Below are positions 24,924 to 33,270 of a stretch of 36,716 nucleotides of DNA, piece by piece. Source of the stretch: Methylobacterium ajmalii (GTDB lineage: Bacteria > Pseudomonadota > Alphaproteobacteria > Rhizobiales > Beijerinckiaceae); NCBI RefSeq assembly GCF_016613415.1, contig NZ_JACWCT010000040.1, forward strand, positions 1 through 36,716. Reading direction: 5' to 3'. Below the pieces are notes generated by a model that saw nothing but the letters and a program-made list of their open reading frames with translations, was not told where the DNA came from and made no database searches. Position 1 is the stretch's first letter. Each line of letters begins with the position of its first letter. The position numbers and the translations under genes are program-made.

Positions 24924-25985
24924 TTAGGGTATCAGGCGGTCGGCCCGCAGGCGGCCGAACAGGTCGCGGAAGGCGTCGTCGGTGGGCTGGTAGTCGAGGA
25001 AGCCGAGGCGGCGGCTCTTGCCCATGTCGGTGACGACCTCGATCGGCCGGCCGAGATCCGCGTCGGTGTGCCAGGGCGAGGCGAGACGCTCGAGCCGCGG
25101 CTCGGCGAGGCCGTGCCTCTCCGCGATCTTCGCCCAGAGCGGGGCGTCGCCCTCCATCTGCCGCTCCAGCGGCCGGACCGTCCCGTCGAAGGGCGCGGGC
25201 TCGATCCCGAACCAGGCGGCGATCCGGCCCCACATCCAGCTCCAGCGGAAGACGTCGCCGTTCACCACGTTGAAGTCCTGGTTCCGCGCCTGCGGCGCCG
25301 TCGAGGCCCAGAGCAGGTGGCGGGCGAGAAGCCGCGCGTCGGTCATGTCGGTCAGGCCGTTCCACTGCATGGCCGAGCCGGGGAAGCGGAACGGCCGCCC
25401 GGTCTCGCGGCAGAGCGTGGCGTAGACGGCGAGCGTGGTGCCCATGTTCATCGCGTTGCCGACCGCCTTGCCGATGATCGTGTGCGGGCGATGCACGCTC
25501 CATGAGAACCCGTCGCGCCCGGCCGCGGCGAAGACCTCGTCCTCCTGCGCGTAGTAGAAGTTCTCGACCGGCAGCCGTCCCTGCTCCTCGCGGAACGGGG
25601 TCTGGGGCACCGCGCCCTTCCCGTAGGCCTCGAACGGCCCGAGATAGTGCTTGAGGCCGGTCACCAGGGCGGCGTGGCGCAGGGTGCCGGCCGGCCGCAG
25701 GGCGTCGAGGAGGTTGCGCACCATCGCGCCGTTGACCCGGATCATCTCGGCCTCGGTCGGCCGGCGCATCCAGGTCGACAGCACCAGGCGGGTCGGGCGG
25801 TGCGGGGCGAGCGCCGCCCGCAGGCTCTCCGGGTCCTGCAGGTCGGCGACCACGGGCGTCACGCCCTTCTGCGCGCTCGGGCTGCGGGCCAGCCCCAGCA
25901 CCGTCCAGCCGGCCTCGCGCATCACCGCCGCGGCAGCGCTGCCGACGATGCCGCTGGCGCCGGCGATCAGCACGGTTTCCGTCAT
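24924..25985 (-). CDS. PRISE-type SDR (progesterone 5-beta-reductase/iridoid synthase-like)
   Basis: A 353-residue atypical SDR. The N-terminal Rossmann motif GASGIVGS is at 9-16. It carries the hallmarks of the PRISE group, TGLKHY with Lys112 and ENFYYAQED with Tyr144/145, in place of the usual YxxxK, followed by HRPHTIIG (165-172) and [15 protein letters not shown]. In the plant enzymes the matching Lys and Tyr reduce enones (1,4-reduction) with NADPH. Bacterial members have been shown to reduce small enones, but the natural substrate is usually unknown. AAAGGA lies 7 nt before the ATG at 25983-25985. It stands alone on the minus strand, upstream of the chemoreceptor gene by 137 bp. Confidence 0.9.
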   Translation of the reverse strand: MTETVLIAGASGIVGSAAAAVMREAGWTVLGLARSPSAQKGVTPVVADLQDPESLRAALAPHRPTRLVLSTWMRRPTEAEMIRVNGAMVRNLLDALRPAGTLRHAALVTGLKHYLGPFEAYGKGAVPQTPFREEQGRLPVENFYYAQEDEVFAAAGRDGFSWSVHRPHTIIGKAVGNAMNMGTTLAVYATLCRETGRPFRFPGSAMQWNGLTDMTDARLLARHLLWASTAPQARNQDFNVVNGDVFRWSWMWGRIAAWFGIEPAPFDGTVRPLERQMEGDAPLWAKIAERHGLAEPRLERLASPWHTDADLGRPIEVVTDMGKSRRLGFLDYQPTDDAFRDLFGRLRADRLIP

Positions 25986-26175
25986 GTCCACGTCCTTTGT
26001 GAGAGCTTTCTCGCCGGGACAACGCGGGCGGGGCGGATGGGTCCCTTCGGGCCGTCCGGCCGGTAGCGCTCCCATCAATGGCGGTGGCCGGGGAACGGAC
26101 CGCTCGAATGCGAGCGATGTCCTGAACCATGTCGCCATGCATCCGCAGTACGCTTCCGGCCTCGGGAGACTTCCG

Positions 26176-26403
26176 ATGAACGACGCCCTCCGTACCGCGA
26201 CCTCCGGCCTCCTGGCCGCATCCCGCCGGTTCGACATGGCCGCCGGGCGCCTCGCCCGGGCCGGGACCAGCCTTGAACCGGCCGGAAACGACCTCGCCAC
26301 CGCCGCCGACTTGGTAGGCGCTCGCATGCAGGTCCGCCTCAACGCCGCGACCTTGAGGGCTGCCGACGACGTCGCGCGCCGCCTTCTCGACGTGAGGGCA
26401 TAA
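26176..26403 (+). CDS. Small flagellar-rod-like protein (75 aa)
   Basis: A 75-residue protein that looks like a flagellar rod/hook protein with its whole middle deleted. Residues 1-30 ([20 protein letters not shown] and following) match the Flg_bb_rod start (A.SG..A...R.d..A.NiAN). Residues 38-75 ([31 protein letters not shown]) match the C-terminal helix shared by FlgC, FlgF, FlgG and FlgE (dl..e.v.li.a...y.aN..vl.t.de.....ld). GGGAG lies about 8 nt before the ATG. The asparagines expected in the N-terminal N-IAN motif are missing (GRLARAG). No flagellar genes are adjacent. Family assignment is by pattern only; the role is unknown. Confidence 0.7.
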   Translation: MNDALRTATSGLLAASRRFDMAAGRLARAGTSLEPAGNDLATAADLVGARMQVRLNAATLRAADDVARRLLDVRA

Positions 26404-26460
26404 CTTCCTCGCCTAAGCCGCGGAGGGGGTGGAGCCCCGCGCCCCGATCCGCGTTCCTCG

Positions 26461-28440
26461 ATGCGGCAGCGGGGCCCGGGGCGCCCGGGCGTGCCGGCGG
26501 AGGCGCCCGTGGGTCAGCTCGTCACGGCGGATGAAGACACCGCATCGAAGCCGGCGGCGCAGGAGCCGGCCGGGCGCCTGAAGCCCGCCCTGGTGCTCGG
26601 CGCCCTCGGGGTCGTCTACGGCGATATCGGCACGAGCCCGCTCTACGCCTTCAAGGAGGCGGTCCGGGCGGCCGGCCACGGCCAGGCCGAGCCCGCCGCG
26701 GTGGTCGGCGCGGTGTCGCTGATCCTCTGGGCGCTCCTCGTCGTCGTGTCGCTCAAGTACGCGGTGCTGATCCTGCGCGCCGACAACCACGGCGAGGGCG
26801 GCATCGTGGCGATGCTGGCGCTGCTGGGCGCCCGCCACGCCGAGCCGCGCAGCCGGGCCGGGCTCCTCCTGGTCGTCGGCCTCGTCGGCGCCGCGCTGCT
26901 CTACGGCGACGGCGCGATCACCCCGGCGATCTCGGTGCTCAGCGCCGTCGAGGGGCTGAAGGTCGAGGCGCCGGGCCTCGCCCGCGCGGTGGTGCCGATC
27001 ACCCTCGTCATCCTGGTCGGGCTCTTCGTGATCCAGAGCAAGGGCGCGGCCTTCATCGGGCGGATCTTCGGGCCGGTGATGCTGGTCTGGTTCGCGGTCC
27101 TGGCGCTGCTCGGCATCGGCGGCATCCTCCACGCGCCGCAGATCCTCGCGGCGCTCAATCCGCTCAAGGCGGTCGAGTTCCTGACCCATGCGGGCTGGCA
27201 CGTCAGCTTCGCGATGATCGGCGCCGCCTTCCTGGCGGTCACCGGCGGCGAGGCGATGTATGCCGATCTCGGCCATTTCGGCGCCCGGCCGATCCGGCTC
27301 GCCTGGTTCGGCCTGGTGCTGCCGGCGCTGGTGATCAACTATTTCGGGCAGGGCGCCGTGCTGCTGGCCGAGCCCGACGCGATCGAGAATCCGTTCTACC
27401 ACCTCGCCCCCGACTGGGCGCACTACCCCCTGATCGGGCTGGCGACGCTCGCCACCGTCATCGCCTCGCAGGCGATCATCTCGGGCGTGTTCTCGCTGAC
27501 CCAGCAGGCGATCCAGCTCGGCTTCCTGCCCTTCATCCGCATCGTCCACACCGCCCGCGACGCGCAGGGCCAGATCTACGTGCCGGCGGTGAACTGGCTC
27601 CTCGCCGCCGCCACCCTGAGCGCCGTCCTGATCTTCGAGACCTCGGACGCGCTCGCCGGCGCCTACGGCATCGCGGTCTCGCTGCTGATGGCGATCACGA
27701 CGCTGCTCGCCGCCCTCATCGCCCGGCGCTGGGGCTTCAACCCGCTGCTGGTGCTCGCGGTCAACGGCGTGTTCCTGCTGATCGACCTCGTGTTCCTGGC
27801 CGCCAACAGCGTGAAGGTGTTCGAGGGCGGCTGGTACCCGCTCGTGCTCACCGCCATCGTCGCCGTGACGATGCTGACCTGGCTCCAGGGCACGCGGCTG
27901 ATCGAGGCCCACCGGGTCGGCGCCCGCCAGGACGAGGGCGCGTTCCTGGCCGCCCTGCAGGCGCAGCCGCCGATCCGCCTGCCCGGGGCGGGGGCGTTCC
28001 TGTCGGCGGCGACCAAGGGCATCCCGCTCCACATGACCCGGTTCCTGGAGCGCAGCCACGCCCTGCCGGCCCGCTGCACCATCGTCACCGCGCTCTACGA
28101 GGAGATGCCGGTGGTGCCGGAATCCGAGCGCGCCGAGGTGACCCGGATCGCCCCCGACCTCTACCGCGTCACGCTCCGCTACGGCTTCATGGAGGACGCC
28201 TCGATCCCCGACGGCCTCGCCTGCGCGGTCGCCCATCGCGGCCTGCCGGCCGACTTCGTCGAGGACGTCACGGTCTTCGTCGGCCACGAGACGGTCATCC
28301 CCAAGCGCGACCACCGCGGCATGGCGGCATGGCGCGAGACCCTGTTCGCCTTCATGATGCGCAACGGCGAGCGCACCGGCGCCTTCTTCTGCGTGCCGGC
28401 CCGGCAGGTGGTGGAGGTGGGGACGGAGATCGAGATCTGA
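26461..28440 (+). CDS. kup: Low-affinity potassium transport system protein Kup
   Basis: A 659-residue KUP/HAK/KT-type K+ uptake permease of the inner membrane, thought to be a K+/H+ symporter. The signature GVVYGDIGTSPLYAFKE is near residues 50-66, followed by about 12 hydrophobic segments up to about 460 (for example SLILWALLVVVSLKYAVLILRADNHGEGGIVAMLALL), YGDGAITPAISVLSAVEGL, VTGGEAMYADLGHFG, NYFGQGAVLL and QAIISGVFSLTQQAIQLGFLP. The cytoplasmic C-terminal domain follows (PARCTIVTALYEEMPVV). The first 35 residues are hydrophilic and longer than in E. coli, so a later start is possible. No c-di-AMP riboswitch-like leader is seen; the upstream gap is only 57 bp. It converges on the VOC gene. 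Confidence 0.96.
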   Translation: MRQRGPGRPGVPAEAPVGQLVTADEDTASKPAAQEPAGRLKPALVLGALGVVYGDIGTSPLYAFKEAVRAAGHGQAEPAAVVGAVSLILWALLVVVSLKYAVLILRADNHGEGGIVAMLALLGARHAEPRSRAGLLLVVGLVGAALLYGDGAITPAISVLSAVEGLKVEAPGLARAVVPITLVILVGLFVIQSKGAAFIGRIFGPVMLVWFAVLALLGIGGILHAPQILAALNPLKAVEFLTHAGWHVSFAMIGAAFLAVTGGEAMYADLGHFGARPIRLAWFGLVLPALVINYFGQGAVLLAEPDAIENPFYHLAPDWAHYPLIGLATLATVIASQAIISGVFSLTQQAIQLGFLPFIRIVHTARDAQGQIYVPAVNWLLAAATLSAVLIFETSDALAGAYGIAVSLLMAITTLLAALIARRWGFNPLLVLAVNGVFLLIDLVFLAANSVKVFEGGWYPLVLTAIVAVTMLTWLQGTRLIEAHRVGARQDEGAFLAALQAQPPIRLPGAGAFLSAATKGIPLHMTRFLERSHALPARCTIVTALYEEMPVVPESERAEVTRIAPDLYRVTLRYGFMEDASIPDGLACAVAHRGLPADFVEDVTVFVGHETVIPKRDHRGMAAWRETLFAFMMRNGERTGAFFCVPARQVVEVGTEIEI

Positions 28441-28453
28441 CGCGGATCCGGGG

Positions 28454-28894
28454 TCAAGGCGCCCGCCCGCTCGCGGGCCGCTCCCCGAGCTTTGCACCGA
28501 GGCGCAGTAGGTAGCCGTCCGGGTCCTGCACCAGGAACTGGCGCTGGCCGACCTCGATCGCGCCGGCCCGGTGCCACTTGTCCTCGACCGCCATGAAGAG
28601 CGGCCAGCCCGCCGCCTCCAGCCGGTCCAGGATCGGCTCCACCGCCGGGACGCCGATCTCGAAATTGATGCCCCGGCCCAGAGGCGCTTCCAGCGACCCG
28701 GTCTCCCATTGCCGCGATGCGGGATTGCGCGTCTCCAGCATCACCTGCGCCCCGTCGAGATCGAGATAGGCGAAGCCGTCCTCCGGCCGGTCGTAGGCGA
28801 CGCGGAAGCCGATCAGGTCGACCCAGAAGCGCAGGCTCGCCGCGAGGTCGGCGATCAGGAGCTCCGGGGTCAGCCGCGCGAAGGTGAAGGCCAT
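28454..28894 (-). CDS. VOC superfamily protein (bleomycin-resistance/glyoxalase-like)
   Basis: A 146-residue vicinal-oxygen-chelate protein with the paired beta-alpha-beta-beta-beta pattern: LTPELLIADLAASLRFWVDLIGFRVAYDRPEDGFAYLDLDGAQVML, then GRGINFEIGVPAVEPILDRLEAAGWPLF and QRQFLVQDPDGYLLRL. The PDGYLLRL ending and the W/F near 24 resemble BLMT-type binding proteins more than metal-dependent glyoxalase I, since the usual His/Glu ligands are not all evident. I chose ATG at 28892-28894; another in-frame ATG 9 codons upstream (28921) is possible. It converges on kup with a 13-bp gap. Confidence 0.87.
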   Translation of the reverse strand: MAFTFARLTPELLIADLAASLRFWVDLIGFRVAYDRPEDGFAYLDLDGAQVMLETRNPASRQWETGSLEAPLGRGINFEIGVPAVEPILDRLEAAGWPLFMAVEDKWHRAGAIEVGQRQFLVQDPDGYLLRLGAKLGERPASGRAP

Positions 28895-29032
28895 GTCCGT
28901 ACCCCATCCCCGCCCGGCCATCCGCGCCGGTTGACCTCATGCTGCCGATCCGTGACGCTTGCCGCAACGGCGCCCGCAACGTGCGCCGAGGGAAACGCCG
29001 AGGGCGGCCGGCGGCCGCCCGGGGGAGGGGAC

Positions 29033-30388
29033 ATGAGCCTGTACCACAAGCTCGCCGCGCGGGCGGAAGCCGGGAATCCGGTGCGGATCGGGGTGATCGG
29101 GGCCGGCAAGTTCGGCTCGATGTTCCTGTCGCAGGCGCCGCGCACGCCGGGGCTGCACGTCGTCGGGATCGCCGATCTCGATCCGCAGCGGGCGCGGTCC
29201 GCGCTCGCCCGGGTCGACTGGCCGGCGGAGCGCTACGGCGCGAGGAGCGTCGCCGAGGCGCTGCGCGAGAGCACGACCTTTATCACCGACGACGCGGAAG
29301 GGCTGATCGCGTCCGACGGGATCGAGGTGATCGTCGAGGCGACCGGGCATCCGGGCGCCGGCATCCGCCACGCGCTCGCCTGCTGCCGGCACAAGCGCCA
29401 CATCGTGATGGTCAACGTCGAGGCCGACGCTTTGGCCGGCCCGCTCATCGCCCGCCGGGCGGCGGAGGCCGGGATCGTCTATTCCTTCGCCTATGGCGAC
29501 CAGCCGGCGCTCATCGCCGAGATCGTCGACTGGGCCCGCACGGCGGGGTTTCGCGTGGTCTGCGCCGGCAAGGGCACCAAGTACCTGCCGGTCTACCACG
29601 CCTCGACCCCCGACACGGTGTGGGGCCATTACGGCTTCACCGAGGAGCAGGTCGCGGGCGGCGACTTCAACCCGCAGATGTTCAACTCCTTCCTCGACGG
29701 CACCAAGTCGGCGTTGGAGATGGCGGCGGTGGCCAATGCCTGCGAGCTGACGCCGCCGCCCGCCGGCCTCGCCTTCCCGGCTTGCGGCGTCGACGACCTG
29801 CCGACCCTGCTGCGCCCGCGATCGGCCGGCGGCATCCTGCCGGTGGACGGGACCGTCGAGGTGGTGTCGTCGCTCGAGCGCGACGGCCGCCCGGTCTTCC
29901 GCGACCTGCGCTGGGGCGTCTACGCCACCTTCGAGGCGCCGTCCGACTACGTCCGCAAGTGCTTTGCGGAGTACGGCCTGAAGACCGACCCGAGCGGGCG
30001 CTACAGCGCGATGTACAAGCCCTACCACCTGATCGGGCTCGAGCTCGGCCTGTCGGTCGCCAGCATCGCGGTCCGGGCCGAGCCCACCGGCACCACGCGG
30101 GGTTTTTCCGGCGACGTGGTGGCGACCGCCAAGCGCGACCTGAAGGCCGGCGAGCGCCTGGACGGGGAGGGGGGCTACACCGTCTACGGCCGGCTGATGC
30201 CGGCGCGGGACTCGCTCGCGGCCGGCGGCTTGCCGATCGGGCTGGCGCACGGCCTCACCCTCACCCGCCCGGTCGCCGCCGGGCAGCCGGTCGCTTGGGA
30301 CGACGTGTCGTTCTCGGGAGACGACCCGGCGATCCGGTTCCGGCGGGAGATGGAAGACGTGTTTCGCGGGGAGGCCGGCGCGGCCTGA
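29033..30388 (+). CDS. NAD(P)-dependent oxidoreductase with C-terminal SAF domain (Gfo/Idh or homoserine-dehydrogenase-like)
   Basis: A 451-residue cytoplasmic protein. The N-terminal Rossmann fold has RIGVIGAGKFGSMF at about 18-31 and VIVEATGHPGAG near 99-110. The middle part carries GKGTKYLPVYHASTPDTVWGHYG and FNSFLDGTKSALEMAAVANAC. The C-terminal region (about 360-430) resembles a SAF domain (VVATAKRDLKAGERLDGEGGYTVYGRL...GLAHGLTLTRPVAAGQPVAWDDV), the fold shared with sialic-acid synthase and FlgA. This two-part architecture is known among sugar-acid dehydrogenases annotated as homoserine-dehydrogenase-like. The substrate is not known to me. GGGGGAGGGG lies 2 nt before the ATG. A fragment of a dispersed repeat begins 3 bp after its stop. 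Confidence 0.86.
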   Translation: MSLYHKLAARAEAGNPVRIGVIGAGKFGSMFLSQAPRTPGLHVVGIADLDPQRARSALARVDWPAERYGARSVAEALRESTTFITDDAEGLIASDGIEVIVEATGHPGAGIRHALACCRHKRHIVMVNVEADALAGPLIARRAAEAGIVYSFAYGDQPALIAEIVDWARTAGFRVVCAGKGTKYLPVYHASTPDTVWGHYGFTEEQVAGGDFNPQMFNSFLDGTKSALEMAAVANACELTPPPAGLAFPACGVDDLPTLLRPRSAGGILPVDGTVEVVSSLERDGRPVFRDLRWGVYATFEAPSDYVRKCFAEYGLKTDPSGRYSAMYKPYHLIGLELGLSVASIAVRAEPTGTTRGFSGDVVATAKRDLKAGERLDGEGGYTVYGRLMPARDSLAAGGLPIGLAHGLTLTRPVAAGQPVAWDDVSFSGDDPAIRFRREMEDVFRGEAGAA

Positions 30389-30390
30389 CC

Positions 30391-30445
30391 CCGGAGCATT
30401 CTCTGACGAAGTGGATGCCGGGTGGTCGTAGAAAATTTGGCGTAC
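30391..30445. repeat. Partial inverted copy of the roughly 100-bp dispersed repeat
   Basis: Read on the minus strand, 30391-30445 gives AATTTTCTACGACCACCCGG, then CATCCACTTCGTCAGAGAATGCTCC. This matches the right half of the repeats at 10660-10854 in the opposite orientation. The copy starts 3 bp after the oxidoreductase stop. Confidence 0.65.
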
Positions 30446-30477
30446 GACCCAAGTTCGCTGGGCTCGTCCTATCTGCA

Positions 30478-30608
30478 ACCTCATCCTGAGGTGTCAGTCC
30501 ATCCTTCATGGACTGACCTCGAAGGAGGGCTCCAGTCAGCTCTGAGACTTCTGGAACCCTCCTTCGAGGTCAGCCGATTTTCAATCGGCTAACGCCTCAG
30601 GATGAGGT
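30478..30608. repeat. Cloverleaf-like dispersed palindromic repeat, copy B
   Basis: The outer arms ACCTCATCCTGAGG (30478-30491) and CCTCAGGATGAGGT (30595-30608) are perfect. They enclose the hairpin GTCAGTCCAT/ATGGACTGAC (30493-30517), the inner stem CTCGAAGGAGGG..TCCA (30518-30534) with TGGAACCCTCCTTCGAG (30552-30568), and the hairpin AGCCGATT/AATCGGCT (30572-30590). It has the same plan as copy A at 10408-10526. The rest of the 30389-30868 gap holds only the palindromes listed separately. Confidence 0.88.
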
Positions 30609-30708
30609 CGTGGGCGGGAAGGGGCGGCGACTCTCTGGGCAGCTTCTTCGCGTACCGTGTGCGATGCGATCGTGACGCTCTCTCGCGTCATTCCTCTTGG
30701 GAATGGTT

Positions 30709-30749
30709 CCGTTCCCGAACGGTCTTGGAGACGGGCCCGTCCCGTCTCC
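30709..30749. promoter_or_regulatory. Palindrome plus hairpin upstream of the MHS transporter
   Basis: CCGTTCCCGAACGG (30709-30722) is a perfect dyad with 6-bp arms. Directly after it, GGAGACGGG (30727-30735) pairs with CCCGTCTCC (30741-30749) around a 5-nt loop. They sit 120-160 bp before the transporter start, a plausible place for an operator and a leader hairpin. No known regulator site is recognised. Confidence 0.4.
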
Positions 30750-30868
30750 AGGGTCGGCGAAACGACGACAGGCGGGAGGACGGCCGGGGCTTGACCCTGG
30801 CCCGGCGCTACGCCGGGAGCGCACGGCTCCCGCGTGAAGAAGCCTGCGCAACGTCCGGAGGAGCGACC

Positions 30869-32191
30869 ATGACGACCACCATTCTCGACGAGGCCCGAGC
30901 CGAGACGCCACCCGCCCGCGTGACGGACGAGGCGGCGCGCCGGCGCGGCGTCGTCGCCGCGGTGATCGGCAACACCCTCGAATTCTACGACTTCACCACC
31001 TACGCGTTCTTCGCCGTCGCGATCGGCCGGACCTTCTTCCCGGCCGGCGATGCCTGGGTCAGCCTGCTCGCCTCGGTGGCGACCTTCGGCATCGGCTTCG
31101 TCACCCGGCCGATCGGCGGCGTCGTCATCGGCGCCTATGCCGACCGGGCCGGCCGCAAGCCCGCCATGATGCTGACCATCGCCCTGATGGCGGTCGGCAT
31201 GCTGATGCTGGCCCTGACGCCCGGTTACGCGACGATCGGCATGGCCGCGCCGATCCTGGTGGTGATCGGGCGCCTGATCCAGGGCTTCGCGCTCGGCGGC
31301 GAGGTTGGCCCCTCCACCGCCTACCTCATCGAGAGCGCGCCTGCGGGCCGGCGCGGCCTCTATGCCAGCTGGCAGATCGCCAGCCAGGGCCTCGCGACGC
31401 TCTGCGCCGGCACGGTCGGCGTGCTGCTGTCGCTGGGCCTGAGCCCCGACCAGATGCAGGACTGGGGCTGGCGGATCCCGTTTCTCCTCGGCCTGCTCAT
31501 CATCCCGGTCGGACTCTACATCCGGCGCGCCATGCCCGAGACCGCCGGCGAGAGCGCCGGCCCCGCCGAGGCGACCACCGGCGCGGTGCTCGTGCGGCTG
31601 CTGCAGAACCACGGCCGCATCCTGGCGCTGGTCGTGCCGATCCTGCTCTGCGGCACGGTCTCGACCTATGTCGGCAACTACATGACCACCTACGCGATCA
31701 CGACGCTGAAGCTGCCGGCGGGCCTCTCCATCGCCGCGACGGCGGTGGTGGGCGCCTGCATCCTGGTCTTCTCGGTGGTGGCGGGCCTCCTCTGCGACCG
31801 CTACGGCCGGCGCCGGGTGATGATCGTGCCGCGGGTCCTGCTGCTCGTCGCCGCCTATCCTGCCTTCCTGCTGATGACACGGGTGCCCGGCCCGGCGACG
31901 CTGCTCGGCATGTCGGCGCTGCTGGCAGCCCTCAGCGCCATGAGCGCCGCCGCGAGCCTGGTGGCGATCCCCGAACTGCTGCCGCGCAGCGTGCGCAGCG
32001 CCGGCCTCTCGGTGGCCTACGCCTTCGTCGTCACGGTGTTCGGCGGCACGACGCAGCTGGTAGTGACCTGGCTCATCGGTGTCACCGGCGATCCCCTCGC
32101 GCCGGCCTGGTACGTCATCGCGACGAGCGTGGTGGGCGTCGCCGCGATGCTCGCCACGCCCGAGACGAAGGCGATGGCGCTCGCCGCGTAG
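30869..32191 (+). CDS. MFS transporter, metabolite:H+ symporter (MHS) type
   Basis: A 440-residue inner-membrane permease with 12 expected helices. GNTLEFYDFTTYAFFAVAIGRTFFP (about 33-57) is the start typical of the MHS branch (citrate, dicarboxylate, proline or shikimate with H+). The loop 2-3 motif reads GAYADRAGRKPAMM, loop 4-5 has RLIQGFALGGEVGPSTAYLIE, and loop 8-9 has CDRYGRRRVM, all standard. The substrate is probably an organic acid but cannot be fixed. GGAGGAG lies 5 nt before the ATG at 30869. It is the last gene before the AT-rich segment. Palindromes 120-160 bp upstream may regulate it. Confidence 0.92.
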   Translation: MTTTILDEARAETPPARVTDEAARRRGVVAAVIGNTLEFYDFTTYAFFAVAIGRTFFPAGDAWVSLLASVATFGIGFVTRPIGGVVIGAYADRAGRKPAMMLTIALMAVGMLMLALTPGYATIGMAAPILVVIGRLIQGFALGGEVGPSTAYLIESAPAGRRGLYASWQIASQGLATLCAGTVGVLLSLGLSPDQMQDWGWRIPFLLGLLIIPVGLYIRRAMPETAGESAGPAEATTGAVLVRLLQNHGRILALVVPILLCGTVSTYVGNYMTTYAITTLKLPAGLSIAATAVVGACILVFSVVAGLLCDRYGRRRVMIVPRVLLLVAAYPAFLLMTRVPGPATLLGMSALLAALSAMSAAASLVAIPELLPRSVRSAGLSVAYAFVVTVFGGTTQLVVTWLIGVTGDPLAPAWYVIATSVVGVAAMLATPETKAMALAA

Positions 32192-32748
32192 GCTGGGGTG
32201 GGGCGGCCCGGGGCCGCATTCGGCCGCTCGCGGCCATTCGGGATGTCACGCTCAGGTGTCGGAAAACAGGTGTTTTTCGACAATCAGGATGACCGGCAAG
32301 GGAACCCTGCTGTCTGATCTGGATGGCTGGAGGAAGGGCGCGAACCCCGCCGGCCTGAGGGCTTGGCGGAGTGTGTCGTGTCCACACGACTTGGAGCTGA
32401 TACGCGACGCCGCTCGCTGGCCAAATGACGGGGCGTGGTTACCATCCTCCCAACGAGCCGGCTAGACGGTCCTTCATTGTCGGGTTGACCGTGACGGGCG
32501 GCTGCTTTCGAACCTTCGCGGACCGTGAGAGCGTCCGCTTGCCGGGTGTTTTGATCAACCCCAAAAGACTGAAGGTAGCCGAAAACCGTCGATCTGCTTT
32601 TGTAAGAAATATACTTACGAGCGGGTACGGATCAAAAGCCAAATCTGCATCGACCGCCGCTTGCGCTTTCACGCTCAGGCTGCCTAACCTCTCAACCTAG
32701 ATAAATCAGAGCGCCCGTTACTGAGAGCCGCAAATCGCCTCAAGCTAT
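32192..32748. other. Gene-poor transition into AT-rich DNA
   Basis: No gene here convinces me. Open frames such as 32425-32700 (+, 91 codons) lack a ribosome site and family character. Two palindromes are present: TGTCGGAAAACA-GG-TGTTTTTCGACA (32257-32282, one G-T pair) and GTCGTGT-CC-ACACGAC (32375-32390). Base composition falls from about 70% GC to near 50% across the segment, so the left edge of a foreign insertion lies here. Confidence 0.5.
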
Positions 32749-33021
32749 ATGACAAAGCACAATCGAGCCGACAGGGCGCCGGTTGGTATCCCCGATGAAA
32801 CCCTTCGAGAATATCCGGCGAAAGAGATGCTTGATGCTGCATAGATATTTCGGCAGGGACTGGTTTCCCCAGAACGGAATGACGTCTACGCTACTAATGC
32901 TTGGCATCGTCTGCAATGGTCTCTAGACCGTCAACTCGGCCCGATGCTTCAGACAAAGATATGCGCTTTCGATATCATGCGAATAGTGGACCGTCGAGTA
33001 TTTGATGTTCAAGTGAGCTAA
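32749..33021 (+). pseudogene. Possible decayed reading frame with one internal stop
   Basis: From ATG 32749 one frame runs 90 codons to TAA 33019-33021 with a single TAG at 32842. The two parts read MTKHNRADRAPVGIPDETLR... and IFRQGLVSPERNDVYATNAW..., ending in MRIVDRRVFDVQVS. The composition is protein-like, but I recognise no family. A frame this open could occur by chance at this GC content, so the call is tentative. Confidence 0.25.
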
Positions 33022-33216
33022 TTCAAACGTGCGGATCCGTCTTATGTGGGTATTCCTGATCAACGCTGCCAAAATCGCGATCGCTGATGAAATTCAAGAG
33101 CATGCGAATAAATATATTTTAGCAAAATAAATTATCCAAGAAGCCGGAACGATCGGTAAGGCGCCGACTGTGTTAATAAAGTCACTATCACCAATTTTGC
33201 GTTGGCGTCCGGTTGA

Positions 33217-33222
33217 TATAAT
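33217..33222 (+). promoter_or_regulatory. Perfect TATAAT -10 box upstream of the two-gene operon
   Basis: TATAAT at 33217-33222 matches the sigma70 consensus exactly, rare in this GC-rich window. The possible -35 region is poor: ATTTTG at 17 nt or TTTTGC at 16 nt. Transcription from about 33229 would leave a leader of about 40 nt before the ATG at 33271, which favours that start over the TTG/ATG at 33232-33237. Confidence 0.5.
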
Positions 33223-33270
33223 TTCCAAAATTTGATGAGTTCGATTTGTCGCTACAACAAGGGTCCGACC

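Noticed and set aside
26413..28497. 694-codon frame antisense to kup
   Set aside because: Kup is unmistakable on the other strand; the antisense product is His/Gln/Asp repeats derived from kup codons.
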